Positions 1 to 12,672 of a stretch of 64,000 bases of DNA are shown piece by piece. Source of the stretch: Escallonia rubra. Its lineage: Eukaryota; Streptophyta; Magnoliopsida; Escalloniales; Escalloniaceae. The notes below the pieces were generated by a model. The model was not told the DNA's origin. It did no database searches and was given only the letters and a program-made list of their open reading frames with translations. Positions within the stretch are counted from its first letter, which is position 1; each line of letters begins with the position of its first letter. Both the position numbers and the translations under genes were made by a program. Location of the stretch: the NCBI GenBank assembly GCA_033065855.1, contig JAVXUO010002322.1, positions 570,501 through 634,500 on the forward strand. The letters run 5' to 3'.

Positions 1-299
1 ACCAGTCAACAAAATTTTACATTATTGACTGATACAAAATTTTGGTGTCCACACACCTTTGCTCTGCAAATTTTAATTTGTCGCTAAAGTTAAAATACTA
101 TTTGTAGACACGTTCTTCGTCTCGAATATATTTTGATGGGTGTGTAGGTATGAAAAAATAGCCTGTAAATAGTCTCACTTTTTCTTCCATTGACTTTTTG
201 TTCGGCCGCATAAATAAACTAAACTAGGGAATGATATGATTAACATCGGCGGCGCTAGTTCCAAAATTAGCTTATGAAAAAAAATTTGCTGCTACTCGG

Positions 300-440
300 A
301 TTGCAGGAAGATATCTATAACCATAAGTATAGCGACAATTACTAGTAGATAAATATTTCTAATGATTTTTATTTAGTGATCCTAAAAAAGTACTGCTAAG
401 AATTATCGCAAAAAGTGTTAGTAGAAATGTCACTGAATGC
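300..440. repeat. Fragment of a dispersed hairpin MITE family
   Basis: The stretch with 'agcgacaattactagtag', 'tttttatttagtgatcct' and 'aagtgttagtagaaatgtc' matches in order and wording the copy at 63010-63215, and more loosely those at 25658-25846, 35568-35752 and 47945-48095. It looks like one half of the element with the other arm missing. No target-site duplication was identified. Confidence 0.4.
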
Positions 441-445
441 ATTTA

Positions 446-1130
446 AAGACCGTTTGAGATTGATTTTAAAATTCAGATTTTAGCTTAAATCTGAATCAGT
501 TTTCAAAATTAGATTTAATTTACTTTAAGCAGAATCAATTTGTTGTTTGGCAAAATTAGCTGTGAACTAGCTTAAAGTTACAAAAAGTGTTTAAATAGAA
601 AGTGATTAAATCAGTTTTAATATGGCAAAATGACCATAAAGGACACTACATAAATAAAGTTTATAATATCCATTTAGTGAAGTAATGTTAAATATTGAAG
701 AAACTATTTTCAAGCATCTACAAAAGTTGTCACTTTTTATTCTGAATTAAAGGTAGAAGAGCGTACAGAAATGGTGGGGAGGAAGAAGGCGACTGTTGAT
801 AAACTGTTGTGCTTCCTATCTCTGTTAGCGTAGAAGAGAATATAACTCCAGAAGCTAATTAAAAGTCACACCCAATAATTAGTTAAAAGGGTATGAAATG
901 TCTTTTTGTGAAACACATGGGGATATGATGGTAAATTAAAAGGTCAAACCTGATTATGAAAAATGTGATTATTTCATAATCCTCACTTTTCAGGATTATG
1001 AATTTAATCAGTTTTTAGTTTTTTTAGCCAGATTAAATCTCATAATCTCTTTTGTCAAATACTTAGACACCTGATTTAATCTAGATTAAATCAGATTTGA
1101 CCATCCCAAAATTAATCACAAACACCCTCT
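446..1130. mobile_element. Non-autonomous TIR element (MITE), about 0.7 kb
   Basis: The left end reads 'gaccgtttgagattgatttt' and the reverse complement of the right end reads 'gggtgtttgtgattaatttt', an imperfect terminal inverted repeat of about 20 bp. Both arms continue with alternating 'agattaaatc'-type motifs. The interior is non-coding. The GTTTGNGATT ends suggest a Harbinger- or hAT-related MITE, but I could not fix a clean target-site duplication, so the superfamily is open. Confidence 0.45.
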
Positions 1131-1775
1131 TAGTAATTACAATGATCGCTATACATAGATTGTAAGTTTGTAACGACCTTTCTACGACCAATATAGCAGC
1201 AAAATTTTTCCTTAGCTAATGGGCCCAAATGAAAATTAAGCGACCCAAGCCCATTTTCTCTGGGCTAAATTCTTTTTCTTCGGCCCCCTGTTACATGAAA
1301 GTGAGCTTGGATCATTTTTTACGGGCTACCCATTACCGTCAGATTCGGACACGAACCGCACATTCCAAACTAGTTAAATAAAATTTCAGAATCGTTATCC
1401 ACGTTTGACGCGTACGATCCTCTCAATGGCTAACCTCCAGCGCGTGCACTCCACCCGCCCCACGATCCTCGCGAAAACTTCACCACGTAAGTTACACGCT
1501 CCATCACGACGCGTAGTGCCACCTCCCACTCAGCCGAGCTGAAAGCAACGCCGCATTTACTGCTGAGGTTTAGATAACAAAAACACGTGTTAGTCGCTAA
1601 ACCGGTCGCGGACGGAACTGGGCGAATCGTCGCCGTTGAACATGACACGGCCTCTAATCGGACGCCGTTAATTGTGCATATCGGGGTAGCTTGTGGCGGT
1701 TTCCTTTTGCCTTTTTAGGACACAGCGAAAGCCAACTAACGTTGGTGCTTCTGCGTCTGTTTTGCAGGTGAAAAG

Positions 1776-4700
1776 ATGGCGAGGTCTGGAGATAAGGAGA
1801 CTGTGTCGGTGGAGCTCCCTGCTCCTCCTTCCTGGAAGAAATTGGTACTCCTCTCTCTCTCTCTCTCTCTCTGTTCTCTTCTATCTTTTTGCCATGTTAT
1901 ACTCTGTTTCTCTCCATGTTTCAAAATTCTTTATCAGTTTCTCACTTTTGCGAATTTTGAGGATACAGTACCGACTAGCGAATAGTGAATTTAGCCCTTG
2001 ATTTTGGCTTTAGTTGACTCGTGAAACGGTACTTATATGATTGTAACGATTATTTAACTGTGTTGAAATATTATCTTAAAAATCTACAAAAAGTAAAATG
2101 GACAAAAACTTTTGGGACGGAGGGAGTGTGAGCTTTGATTATTTGCTTTTCATCTTTTTTTTTTGGTTGTGCGGTAGAAAATGTTTGAGCTAGTACCAGT
2201 TGTTGGGATGTGGCACGTGAAGTTGGTAGTTCAGATTTTGTTTCTAGATCTGCTTGAGAAGTTGAGAGGTACGATATTTCTTGTGAGAATTAGAACTAAG
2301 AGTTTGTGTTCTGAACAATATTGACCCTGAATTGACCATCGGTAGCGGATTCTAGTTCTTTATCCTCCGGAAGTATTAGTCATGAATTTGTGTTCTACAA
2401 GTGATTCTTGCTCCTCCTTCAGTGTGTGGAACTTAGGGGTTATGCTGCTGCTATGAAATTTTCAAATGTAACTTATGTGGATGATATGAAGAGTGGGTGC
2501 AGGACAAAAAGCATTACATGAAGACCAGTGAACGTAATATGAACAGTATAACGCGGATTATGAAAAATATTAGTAATGCTATTATAGTAGTTGCGTAGCA
2601 GCATAGAGTACGGCAGAAGTCGTGGAGCTTTTTCTAAGATGAAGTTTTGTATGCTTAGGTTGGTTGTTCTTCAACTTTCATTGGCCCATTCACTTCATGG
2701 TATGCTGAAGTTAAATGATACCATTTAGAAAGATGGGAATCATCTCAAAAGAGCATCTTGAACATTGTCTTTTCAAGGAAATTATGAAATCAACCCAACG
2801 ATTGAAATGGAAAGTTCCCATGGTCTTCAAATTCTTGCATCAGTGGATTGATGATGGGGTTTTTCTTATAAAAAGCTCGATTTCAATATGAGATACCCAA
2901 ATTATGGTGGCCCGGTTCTCTTCTCAATCCAAAACTTTTGAGTATTTGAAAATTCTTTTTCAATGCTATCAATCATTTTACACATATATGTAAACCACTA
3001 TCTTCTAGTTGTTTAAGAACCGAGAATTACTACTCTTTTTGCTGAAACATCCCTGATCCTACAAATTCGCCAATTATGAGTTGGTGCTTTAACCTGTTGG
3101 CTAGTTATCGAAATTGGAATCTTGCTTTTACATTGTGGATAATTACATGAGTTTTTGAGCACTTGTTTAAAGTGGTTGTGCTTTTAATGGGGGTCACAAG
3201 AAATTTGGGTGTTGCCGCAGGCCTACATTAGTGAAAAGTTAGTCTTGGAAGCCGATTGGTTGTATTGGTCTTTTCACTATTCTAAGCAGCTGTGGTTATC
3301 TTCATTCCTGCTGCCGGCCATATGAAATGGTCTAAGTGTTTGGTTCCTTTCGCAAAGGCGCTGAACCAATACAGAGATCATACTGATTGAGTGATAAAAA
3401 CTTATACGTTGCAGAGAAATATAGGTTCATATGAATATGGACTGGACCAAAGCTCTAACAGGTTGAAGGTTAGGAGAAAATATGGCTTCTGTGATTTGGA
3501 GGTGCTAACTGACTAGCAAGGGTTCATGGTCGGATCAAGTATAGCTACCGTTTGCTCTAGAAGCTTAAGCTCTTCGAGTGGTCAAATATTCTATATCATG
3601 CTTACCAACATATTCAAAAATAATTACAGTTTGACTGTGCTTTATGAATGGGGCTTCACTAGTTATGAAGGACATGTATGCAATTTTTTTTATTAGTATA
3701 TAGTTGTAAGAGACTTGTTTCCCGTTATTGTGGGATTTTTGCTAATGATATAGTTAAGGGTAGAACTTTCAGTTCAACAGATTATAGGGATTACACTTCA
3801 TTGGCATACGGGTTCTAATTGACTAGCCAGATTTGAGGGCACAAAATGGATGTTTTCGGAATCCATAGGATTAGCCGCTTCACTTCATTCTAGATTCGGT
3901 ACATGATTGAGACATGTATAGTAGATATGAGCCACATTTTAGGACAAACATGATAGCCGTTTCTGGAATGATATATTAGCTTCAGTTGTATGTGAGGAGT
4001 CAGTACAGGAAATGTAGTCTTAAAAGCAAGCTTGGTTACTTTAACCTGCCCTCGAGGTGATCTATATGATTGGTGTCTGTAACCCAGTTAAAGGACTAAC
4101 ATTATAACTCAAACTTATTTTAGCTGAAGTGTTTAGCAAGGCTGATAATTTCAGTATCTTAGCCTTAAGAAATATGTGCATATATGAGTGGCAAGTCTGT
4201 TGTTCATGAAGAGTTTTGCTGCAAGTGCAGCAATGAGATGACATTTCGAGAAGTATAATGAGACAATAAGTGCTTGGGAATTTGCTGAAAACTAAGGAAT
4301 CTGAGTCGGAAACAATATGATAACAGGTGAAGCTAAGATGAAGACGACCACTGTTATACTTCAGTTGTCAAAAAATTTCCGTTTTCCTGTGCCTTCTGCT
4401 TTCAGATAGAGATATCTTATTGCTAAATTTATGTTCTTGACTTATTAATGGTTGTCTGCCTTTTTTTTTACCCTTTCAACCCCTATTCTTTTCCTGTTAA
4501 TTTTCTCCTATTATATACCTTATTATGCCGCGACTTTGTGCTTAGGGTGTGATGATCTCTATCTTCTCCTTCAGAAGTATGAAGAAGAGCTAAATCTTTT
4601 TTCTCTTAACAACGGTTTCTTTGCAGGTCATACCAAAGAAAGGGGGTACACCGAGGAAGAACGAGATTATATTTATTGCCCCAACAGGGGAGGAGATTAA

Positions 4701-5523
4701 AAGCCAAAAGCAGTTGGAGCAGTACCTAAAATCAAACCCTGGAAACCCTGCAATAGTGGAGTTTGACTGGGGTGCGGGTGAGACTCCAAGAAGGTCAGCA
4801 AGGATCAGTGAGAAGGCCAAGGCAACACCGCCACCAACAGAGGCTGAGCCGCCAAAGAAACGAGCTCGTAGGTCTTCAGGTGCAAAGAAGGGTAACAAGG
4901 AGATGGAAGCTGTGACTGAACAAACTGAAATGAAAAAAGACGTTGAAATTCAAGATGCAGCAGTCACTGACAAGAAAAATGAGGAAGAAGGAATTAGACG
5001 AGAAAATGATGTACATGAGTCCAGAGAATTTCAGATTGAGCACAAAAGCAAAGCACATGAGGAATCTGCAGAGATGAGTATCCCGGATGCTAAAACTGAT
5101 AAAAATGATCCAGAGGAAGTTGGGAAGAAGGATGTTCCGAGCCAGAATGAGACGAAGGAAACAGAGGAGGGTGATGCTGAGGTGGTGACAGCGGACAAAT
5201 CCACCAACAGCGTTGGTGGTACAGATAGGGAAGGAAATGTGGAAGACAACCAGGTCTCTGGAGAGGTAGAACTAACAAGGGGTGTGCCTGCCAAAACAAA
5301 TGGTACAGATGATGAGAAACAGACCGAGTTAAAAAGTGTCGCTGTGGAAACAAATAATAGATCAGAGAAAGAAATGTCCAATGGTGGGGAACTTGTAGAG
5401 GAAAAAGAGAGCAAATGCAAGCTGCAGGTAGAGGAGAGAGGAAAGGAAACAGAGACAGAGGTCAGTGAAATTGGCAAGGTCAACCAGACAGCACATCCAC
5501 CTCCCACTGCAGTGAGCTGTTGA
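1776..5523 (+). CDS. MBD11-like: Methyl-CpG-binding domain protein, MBD10/MBD11 type
   Basis: Predicted exons are 1776-1844 and 4627-5523, giving 321 aa; the intron of about 2.8 kb starts gtactc and ends ttgcag. The spliced MBD core spans residues 10-71: [12 protein letters not shown] joins at the splice to [14 protein letters not shown], then APTGEEI, LEQYLK and NPGNP. This is the wording of Arabidopsis MBD10/MBD11. A basic nuclear-localisation stretch, PPKKRARR, lies at residues 98-105. The rest (about 115-321) is Glu/Lys/Thr-rich, low-complexity and probably disordered. Plant MBD proteins act in the nucleus on chromatin; members of this class are not known to bind methylated CpG strongly, so the product should be read as a chromatin factor rather than a proven methyl reader. 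The exon 1 start is chosen because it supplies the conserved N-terminal half of the MBD. It neighbours the GH17 gene in the same orientation. Confidence 0.9.
2085..2127. repeat. Possible Stowaway-like element end inside the MBD intron
   Basis: The sequence 'tttgggacggagggagt' (2111-2127) is the typical terminal motif of plant Tc1/mariner Stowaway MITEs (CTCCCTCCGTCCC in reverse complement). I could not find the matching opposite end with confidence, so this is either a remnant or a degraded element. Confidence 0.35.
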
Positions 5524-7990
5524 TTATCTCCTGGGGTTATCTGTAATGTATTCTCCTTCCGTTTCTTCGTCTAGCCTTCTTTCAGTATGCTTAGGAATAG
5601 ATTAATTTAGCTTACGAGATCAGTATCTATTCCGGTTTTTACTTCATTTGTATCACCTATCAGGGAGTGGGTGAGTTGAGGCTCAAACCTGCGAGTTTGC
5701 TAGCATAGCTTGGCCTCCCTGTTATCTGAAACTTCTAGGGTTTGTTACGACAAGGTGGAGATTAGCTTTGTAGTATGTGGGCATTGTATTGACTTTTGGT
5801 ACTGCATTGACACATCATATCTTGGAGATTAACTTCAGGTATGTTGATGTATAGAGACTAGGATAGAGACTCGGGGCCCTTTGCGGCATGAGTTTGTTTG
5901 AATAAGCTTGGACATGTTTATATAGACAGCAAGGCATGTGAAGCATCAAGTAGCTTGTTTTCGCAATCCTTGGTACGGTCATGGCTTGATTTTGTGGTTA
6001 AGGTTAGCTTCTGTTAATAAATCATGAACCATCAGGATTGATGTCCAGATACCATGGATGTCATGACACCATTCTTAAACCGGAAGTGTTGCGGCTTGCC
6101 GGAAAAAGAGAGCTACTGGGCAGCAACTTTCCTGCCACTGCCTCCGGCACTGCTGCTGCTCTGTAGAAGCCTCACACCCTCCCACCGTATCACTATAGAG
6201 ACTTCGCTCCATTCTTCAGTACCACTAGAGACTCATAACATGATGGAAAAAAAAATTATATATATATCTCTCTCTCTTATAATGTGCGAGTATTCCTAGG
6301 GTTCAGCGTGCGACATCAATGAATGATGCTGTGAAAAGAATTTCATTTGAATTTATGAAACCAGTGTAGTGGATTCATTCCTGACTCTGTGTGACACAGT
6401 TTCTCAACTGCCTAAATGCACCATGAAGATAAAGGGAAGCACATCCTCGCCCAACACAAAATCAGTTTGTGCGCATTAATGACAATATTTTTTTGTGTTG
6501 ATAAGAAGTGACAAAATGTTTTGTAACGTGGAAAATTCACACCAATTGTCACTGAATACGTGAATTGAAAATTTCTATGGCCACAAATCAACCAACAAAC
6601 CAACATCACATTGCTAATGCGCATAGAAAGGCTAGTATGACAATTTTGTGTTCTATATCAGTTGGTTGGGCGCTTCAAGTAATAACAAAATATGGAAAAG
6701 AAGAAGACAATGTTTTGAGTGCTCATCGTAGATATTCGTGTTTCTCTATCACGCTTCTCAACAATTGTAAAAGTTTCCTTCTGTATATGTCGCGAAAAAA
6801 CGGGCGGTAACCTTGGCTTAGTTAATTTTCGCATATCATATTTACCGAACTGGGAGCTACAAACGTCACGAAATTAAAATTGGTATATTGCATACAAAGG
6901 GGTCAAAAGATCTGCAAAAATTGTGCTATCTTTTAGTATTTGTTTACTATCATTTTTAAACTTTTAGGATATGCTCAAAACTGTCGTGGTGGTTGTCGAG
7001 GGTGTCGGTGATGGACTGGTGGTGTATAGATCAAAGCCTCGATGGCTAGAGTGTGGATGAAAGCGGTAGATCCAGCATTGGTTAAATTAAGGGGGGTGGC
7101 AAGAGAGCCAATTCAATCACATCATACTAGCGTTTGTAAAGAGTAAATGAGTCTTTCACCAAATTCTTTAATATTCCATAACGATCGACATTAATGTCCT
7201 TATACGTATTAAATTGTGTTGAGACTGGTATTCATGTTTGCTTTGAATCTTTAACTGTAAGATGGTATCATGAATTTACCTCCTCAGTCGAATCAAAGAC
7301 GGGTCATTCAAGCCGAATTTCAGAAATCCACAAGAAATCACATGCAGATTGACATTTACGTTTACCTTCAAGTTTGATCATTATTTATTTCTTCAATACT
7401 TTGTTTTGACGTACAAACTGGCCGAAGATCATCTTCCTCGCCTAAATTATACGCAAAAGGAAAAGTTTTGGTTATTAGTTTTTTCTTTAATTCCGACTTC
7501 TTTGTTCGGTTACAGACATCTGACAGTGCCAAGTACTAAAATGAACCCAAAAAACAAACGTTATACTCCGGAAAACCTAAAAGGAAGTCTGGTAAAAGCG
7601 CTTCCACTGTTTGATAGATATTCCAAACTTCAAAAAGTGCATGGGGAAAGGTATATAACTGGAAGAGTAAGGCAAAGAGAAAGGCAAACTTTGAGATGGA
7701 GAAAGGAAAACAAGAAATTCTATTTGAAGATCAAGAAAGGAGGAATATATTCGAAGCCCTCCCACAACAAAACCTTAAACCCCCGGCAAATCCACAGTTC
7801 GAATTCACCTCATGGCGGAAGGCTTGGAATCTTTGTTGGGTCTGCTATGGCATGCCTGGAGAGGAAGCTTTGCATCCCACAAACCCATTATTGGGGTCCA
7901 AGCTACCGTTTCTAACAAATTGCTACAAGTTAGCAGTCCATGCCCCCATCAGTTCTACAAATGGGATTGTTTCCAGCATTTGGTTCAACA
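5524..7990. other. Spacer between the MBD and GH17 genes
   Basis: This holds the MBD 3' UTR, which probably runs several hundred bases beyond the stop, and then AT-rich DNA with no supported gene. A short degenerate GTGGTG-rich patch lies near 6985-7060. The last few hundred bases are probably promoter and 5' UTR of the GH17 gene; a TATA-like 'gtatataact' lies at about 7651. Long reading frames here (for example 7349-7915) have no recognisable protein character. Confidence 0.5.
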
Positions 7991-10900
7991 ATGGGGTCCT
8001 CTTCTTTACTCCTCTGGTCTCTTCTTCTTTTCTTGATCGCCTTTCCTCATGGTATGATCTTTTCTTTTCTTATCCTGTACTTTCCGGTGAACTTACTGGA
8101 TAGATGGTAGTTATCATTAGAAGCATGATATTGTTGCAGTAGTCAACAATGTAATTTGCACAATGGCGACTTTCGAGTTGGATTCAATTAAGTATTGTCA
8201 AACTGTTGGAAAAGTATCCATGTGTACATGTTCGACTTCTTTTCTAAAGTCAAAACCGACAAAAATTATGAAATGAGATGGTATTTGTTAAGTTAGTAAA
8301 TGAAAAGTGGAAATCTTAGTCAAGAATTGAGGTCAATGGTTGTTTAGGGAAAATGTTTTGTTAATTTGCAAATCTGACCTTCTGTTAAGAACGCTGTTCA
8401 GTAATGCATGATCTCTTCAGTAAATAACCTCTCAATTGAAGTGCGAATTAAAGGTGACAAGTGCTCAAATGCCATTTAGTTTTTCAGTATGATCTTAGTT
8501 GGATATAAATGCTAGAATCTGGTGCAAGGCATCTGGTTACTATCTATTCTTAATATGGTTTTCTTATGAATGTTTCCCGATTTTCCCTGGAAACTGGAGG
8601 AACTTATGTACTGCAATGAGAATACTGCTGGGATCCCAATTGTTCTTGGGGATAGTATGCTTTATAGAGCTAACCTCTCTTCTTGTTTCCTTTGCTAGTG
8701 ACATTGGTGCATGCATTTACGGGTACGTATGGGATCAATTATGGGAGGATCGCAGATAATCTACCTCCACCTGGAAGCGTTGTTACCCTTCTTAAGGCAG
8801 CAAAGGTTAAAAACATCAGAATTTATGACGCTGCTCACGAAGTTCTCACAGCCTTCAAAGGGTCAGGAATCGAGATAATAGTTGGGCTTGGGAACGAGTA
8901 TCTGAGGGACATCAGTGTGAGTGAGGATCGCGCCATGAATTGGGTGAAAGAAAATGTGGAGCCATATCTTCCTGGTACGCGCATCAGTGGAATCGCCGTG
9001 GGAAACGAGATCTTGGGAAGTACTGATCAGGAACTCTGGGAGGTTCTACTGCCGGCTGTGAAGAATGTTTACAATGCCCTTGATCGGCTGCATCTGACTA
9101 AGGTAGTTGAGGTTTCAAGCCCACATTCTGCGGCTGTATTTGCGAGTTCCTTTCCTCCATCCGCAGGCGCTTTTAAGGAGACTCTTGTTCCCTACATGAA
9201 GCCACTATTGGAGTTCTTCGAACAGAAGAATACTCCTTTCTATATCAATATCTACCCATTTCTGGCCTACATTAGTGATCCGGATCACATCGATGTTAAA
9301 TATGCTACTTTCCAATCAAATCCTGGGATTTATGATTCCGCCACCAAACTGCATTATGATAACATGTTTGACGCTCAGATAGATGCAGCTTATGCGGCTC
9401 TGGAGAAGGCTGGGTTTGAAAAGACGGAGGTCATAGTTTCAGAAACCGGTTGGGCTTCTCGTGGAGATGCAAACGAAGTAGGAGCCTCGCTGAAAAATGC
9501 TAGGACTTACAATTATAACTTGCGTAAACGTCTATTGAAAAAGAAGGGGACCCCCTACAGGCCAAAGGTTGCCGTAAAGGCATACGTTTTTGCGTTGTTT
9601 AATGAGAATTTGAAGCCTGGGCCAACGTCTGAGAGAAACTTTGGGTTGTTTAAAGCAGATGGGAGCGTTTCGTATAATATCGGATTTACTGGACTTAAAC
9701 CTTCTTCAGCAGCATCGTCTCTCCTCTCTTTGAAGGTATGTTTATTTTGAGTGCCTTCCACATTTCTGTTTAGTGAATACATGCATAAATATGGTTTTGG
9801 TATTGCATTCACCACGGATAAGGTCCTGAATTTACAAACCCTCCAATCTGGCCCTGTAGTCCAAAAAAAAGGTAATTGACGGCAAATCTTACAGTAGTTC
9901 CAGTATTGGAATGTTTCCACATTGAGCTATTACGATGCGAATTTCGTAACATATGGTTACCACGAACAAGTATTTGCAGTATGGCAATTGATAAGAAACT
10001 ATCGCGATTTTCCCTCATTGCTTCCTTCCCGCCCCTCCCCACCCTCTCCGCACCCCCGCCCCCCCCCCCCACCCCACCTCCCGACCTTCTACTGTGATTA
10101 CTGCAGCAACCAAGAGTACTTGTTTCTGGTGCTATCTTTTCTCCATCAACTGAGAGAGCTTTTTACCAATTCTCTGTATAGATTCAGATGCTCAAACTCA
10201 CAAAGATTAGTGCAGCGACTGGAGCCTTGTGCCCCCGATTGCCTTTTCTACTGTCCCATGACTTCCATTTCTCTTGGTTTCCATGCTCCTATTAAAAGTT
10301 TTGAAAGCTTTGAAAAGTTTCGAAAGCTTTGGCAGTTCTTGAAAAGCTTTGTGTATAAGATGATCCATGGCTAGCTCTAGCTCAAATTTAAGTATAAACC
10401 TCAACTTTACTACTAGTGCGATGACTAGTGTTGCTTTATTTTTAAAAACGAATAGTAAGAACCAAGTTGAAACTTTATTGTTGGTGTATTAAAGCATGAC
10501 ATCAAAGCATATATTTGTCTGGAGAAGGACTAGTTCCTATATCATTTTGCACACATGCGGTTTACATGTATGCATTCAGAGGAAGAGTAAAGGTGAGCTA
10601 TTAGGTTCAGGGAGGGAGTCGGAGGGGAGAAAATTCGAGTGAAAGCAACACTCATGGTATTGTTGAAATAAAGAACATAAGCAAAGATACACTGGAGGCC
10701 CAAATCGTACCATCATCTGAAGGTGCCTTTGTACACTTATGGTCCGGTTTAATGCAGGACATAAGCTCTAGGAAATTACGCGGTCAAACCTCTACCATTA
10801 GACAACTAGATGGCTGCTTCAAAAAGGTTGATCTTGATAAGTTAGCCAGTTAGACCACATTTCCAGTTACCAATATCATTTTCTGTGCTCGTTTCCATAC

Positions 10901-11428
10901 TGTTTCTGTTCTCTAGCAAAAGCTGAACTGATGACGAGAGCCACAACACTAGTGCAGAACTGGTGACAAGAGCCACAAATTGTGCCTACAGCTTTGCCCA
11001 TCAGCACAATCTTGAAATGGCATGGCTGAGTCAGGAAAATCCTTCTTAATCCAGAAAATAATGAGGCTCAAGAAGTCAATCTAGAGCTGTAATTTGACGA
11101 TTGAAGTTTGACGGCTTAGTTTTCGTTGATTTAGTTAACATGCCAGTAAGATGCTTCGAGGGAAGTCTGGAAAGAAAAAGTTTAGTGTAAGAGTAGAAAA
11201 TTAGAGCAACAATGAAAATAACCAATAATTGTTGTATGACTTGTGGACATATGAAGCAGATCATTGCACTTGTTATTGCTGGTTTTTTGTTATTATGTCC
11301 TGCACTCCTGTTGTCCTAATGTTCAACTTAATTTGCAGGATACTGGACTTCGAAGTTGGTTTGGATCCTCCTACTCGTTGCTTTACACAACTTGCTCTGC
11401 AGCTGTGCTTCTGATTTTAATGTCATGA
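7991..11428 (+). CDS. GPI-anchored glucan endo-1,3-beta-glucosidase (GH17)
   Basis: Exons 7991-8051, 8699-9735 and 11339-11428 give 395 aa. Exon 1 encodes a Leu-rich signal peptide, completed across the splice to end near VHA, after which the mature GH17 start reads GTYGINYGRIADNLPPP. Catalytic residues are visible: the acid/base Glu124 in VGNE and the nucleophile Glu269 in VSETGW. FALFNENLKPGPTSERNFGLF near the end is also typical. There is no X8/CBM43 module. Exon 3 (starting DTGLRSW) adds a short hydrophobic tail ending AAVLLILMS, a good GPI-attachment signal. The enzyme would hydrolyse callose or other beta-1,3-glucan at the plasma membrane or cell wall. If intron 2 is retained, an in-frame stop at 9748-9750 replaces the anchor. 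It resembles the Arabidopsis glucosidase-14-like group; by position it may be the counterpart of At3g15800 (memory, not checked). Confidence 0.92.
10020..10085. repeat. C-rich low-complexity tract in GH17 intron 2
   Basis: The tract is almost all C with scattered A and T, including a run of 12 or more C at about 10056-10070. It lies inside the second intron of the GH17 gene and has no coding meaning. Confidence 0.7.
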
Positions 11429-12024
11429 CCAGTCAAAAGCCTTTAAGGCTCTCATTTTCCACTTTATAATTCTTAACTGTACACATGATTGTAAGTTCAT
11501 AACCTTGTTAACCATCGGTTCAGTATACGTCTTCTGGAGCAGTCCCTCCTGAAATGCTAAAAAGTTGATGATGGTTTTTCTAATTAATTTCAGCAATGTA
11601 CAATACTCTACGAGGGCTGATGGTCTTCTGCAATTTATTTGGTTGTTCAGTTTGCTTCCTGTTTAGATTTTTCAAATTTTATTTAATTTGGTTCTTGCAA
11701 CTTCAGCCAAAAGTATCTGAAGTGTAAAACTGGAACTTTTGTTTCTGTCAACGTTCAACATAGAGCAGGCCACTCACTTTCAGCAAATAGGTCATATAGA
11801 ATAAATGAAACCTCACCATTAGAATCTGATGACCTTGAGCAACTAGGTATGCTTCAAGAATTCCGCAGGCAAAACTATTTACATTGTTTCGTTTTTCATT
11901 CCTCATTAAGTTCGTTGCCCGATTTTGATATATTCCCTTTCCATTTCCTTAGTAGGTTTGTATATCAGAGAACAATATTACAATGTGGGGAAGTGTCAAT
12001 CCCTGTTGTAAGGATTTGTTTATC

Positions 12025-12408
12025 TTTTGGAAGTTTTAAAACTACCATTAATTTGAATTTAAATTGAAGGGCAAGAGTTGTGACTCTTCTTTAGTGTCTT
12101 TTCACTCCCCTATAAATAAAGGAATTGTAGTAGAAATTAACACTTAACAAAACTATCATTTTCTGTTTTTTCTACTTTACTATATATTTTGTGAGGTCTA
12201 TTTTCGTGAGCAATTGATCGAACGGGTTCGAAAGTCTTCCCGTAATCGTGCTATCAGAAGAGACGCCGCTGCGAGCCTTTGGGTTAGATCATGGGTCGTT
12301 ATTCCTCGTTAGAACCTGCACGAAGGGAGACAACAACGATTTTAAGCAGCGAATCTCATTCGTGTGGCTAGCGGTGTTCTTTGACTTAAATTATTTATCT
12401 ATTTTTCC
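12025..12408. other. Unit-A-specific sequence of unknown origin
   Basis: This stretch is missing from unit B, where the flanks join near 28124. It contains 'ctcccctataaataaagg' (a TATA-like run) and a later GC-richer part with 'gggttcgaaagtcttccc'. It resembles part of a transposon, but I see no paired ends, no reading frame of interest and no family signature. The TA-rich tract beginning at 12409 follows directly. Confidence 0.35.
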
Positions 12409-12468
12409 AATATATATATATATACATATAGGGAGTTGATATATATATGTATACATATATATATATGT

Positions 12469-12517
<49 letters not shown>
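12409..12517. repeat. TA microsatellite
   Basis: This is a run of TA dinucleotides with a few 'tgtata' interruptions, bordering the palindromic element that begins at 12518. A shorter TA run (12653-12672) separates that element from the next one. Confidence 0.9.
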
Positions 12518-12519
<2 letters not shown>

Positions 12520-12652
12520 ATCGTGATCCATTGCTAGCGCTAGCAGGTCCGCTATATAGTATAGCGGACGTAAATCATCGTCCGCTATACTATATAGCGG
12601 ACGGCAAAACAGCGCTAGCAACTCTGCTAGCGCTAGCAACGGATCAGCTCCC
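12518..12652. mobile_element. Small hyper-palindromic element 1
   Basis: The element starts ggatcgtgatcc and ends ggatcagctccc, with TA repeats on both sides. Inside are two mutually complementary modules, 'gtccgctatatagtatagcg' and 'gtccgctatactatatagcg', each itself a palindrome, plus repeated 'gctagcgctagca' palindromes. It has no coding content. It shares the GTCCGCTA module and GCTAGCGC motifs with the element at 25960-26302. Confidence 0.6.
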
Positions 12653-12672
12653 ATATATATATATATATATAT

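Larger units (their letters stand above)
1..1775. other. Intergenic region and presumed promoter/5' UTR of the MBD gene
   Basis: No gene is supported here. The first 1.15 kb is AT-rich repeat sequence (see the MITE entries). From about 1300 the DNA becomes GC-richer and CpG-containing and leads into the MBD start codon at 1776. The sequence just before the ATG (tttgcag then gtgaaaag, about 1762-1775) resembles a splice acceptor, so a 5' UTR intron is possible. No clear TATA box was found. Confidence 0.5.

Noticed and set aside
5031-5507. Ser/Leu-rich frame on the minus strand
   Set aside because: It is the antisense shadow of the Glu/Lys-rich tail of the MBD protein.
7349-7915. Open frame of 188 codons upstream of the GH17 gene
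   Set aside because: Composition is not protein-like, there is no family resemblance, and it overlaps the likely GH17 promoter and 5' UTR.
8499-8759. Frame overlapping the start of GH17 exon 2
   Set aside because: It is intron sequence plus a wrong frame of exon 2; the spliced signal-peptide exon at 7991-8051 explains the gene start better.
12200-12260. 'gggttcgaaagtcttccc' as a tRNA T-arm
   Set aside because: No acceptor, D or anticodon arms can be drawn around it.
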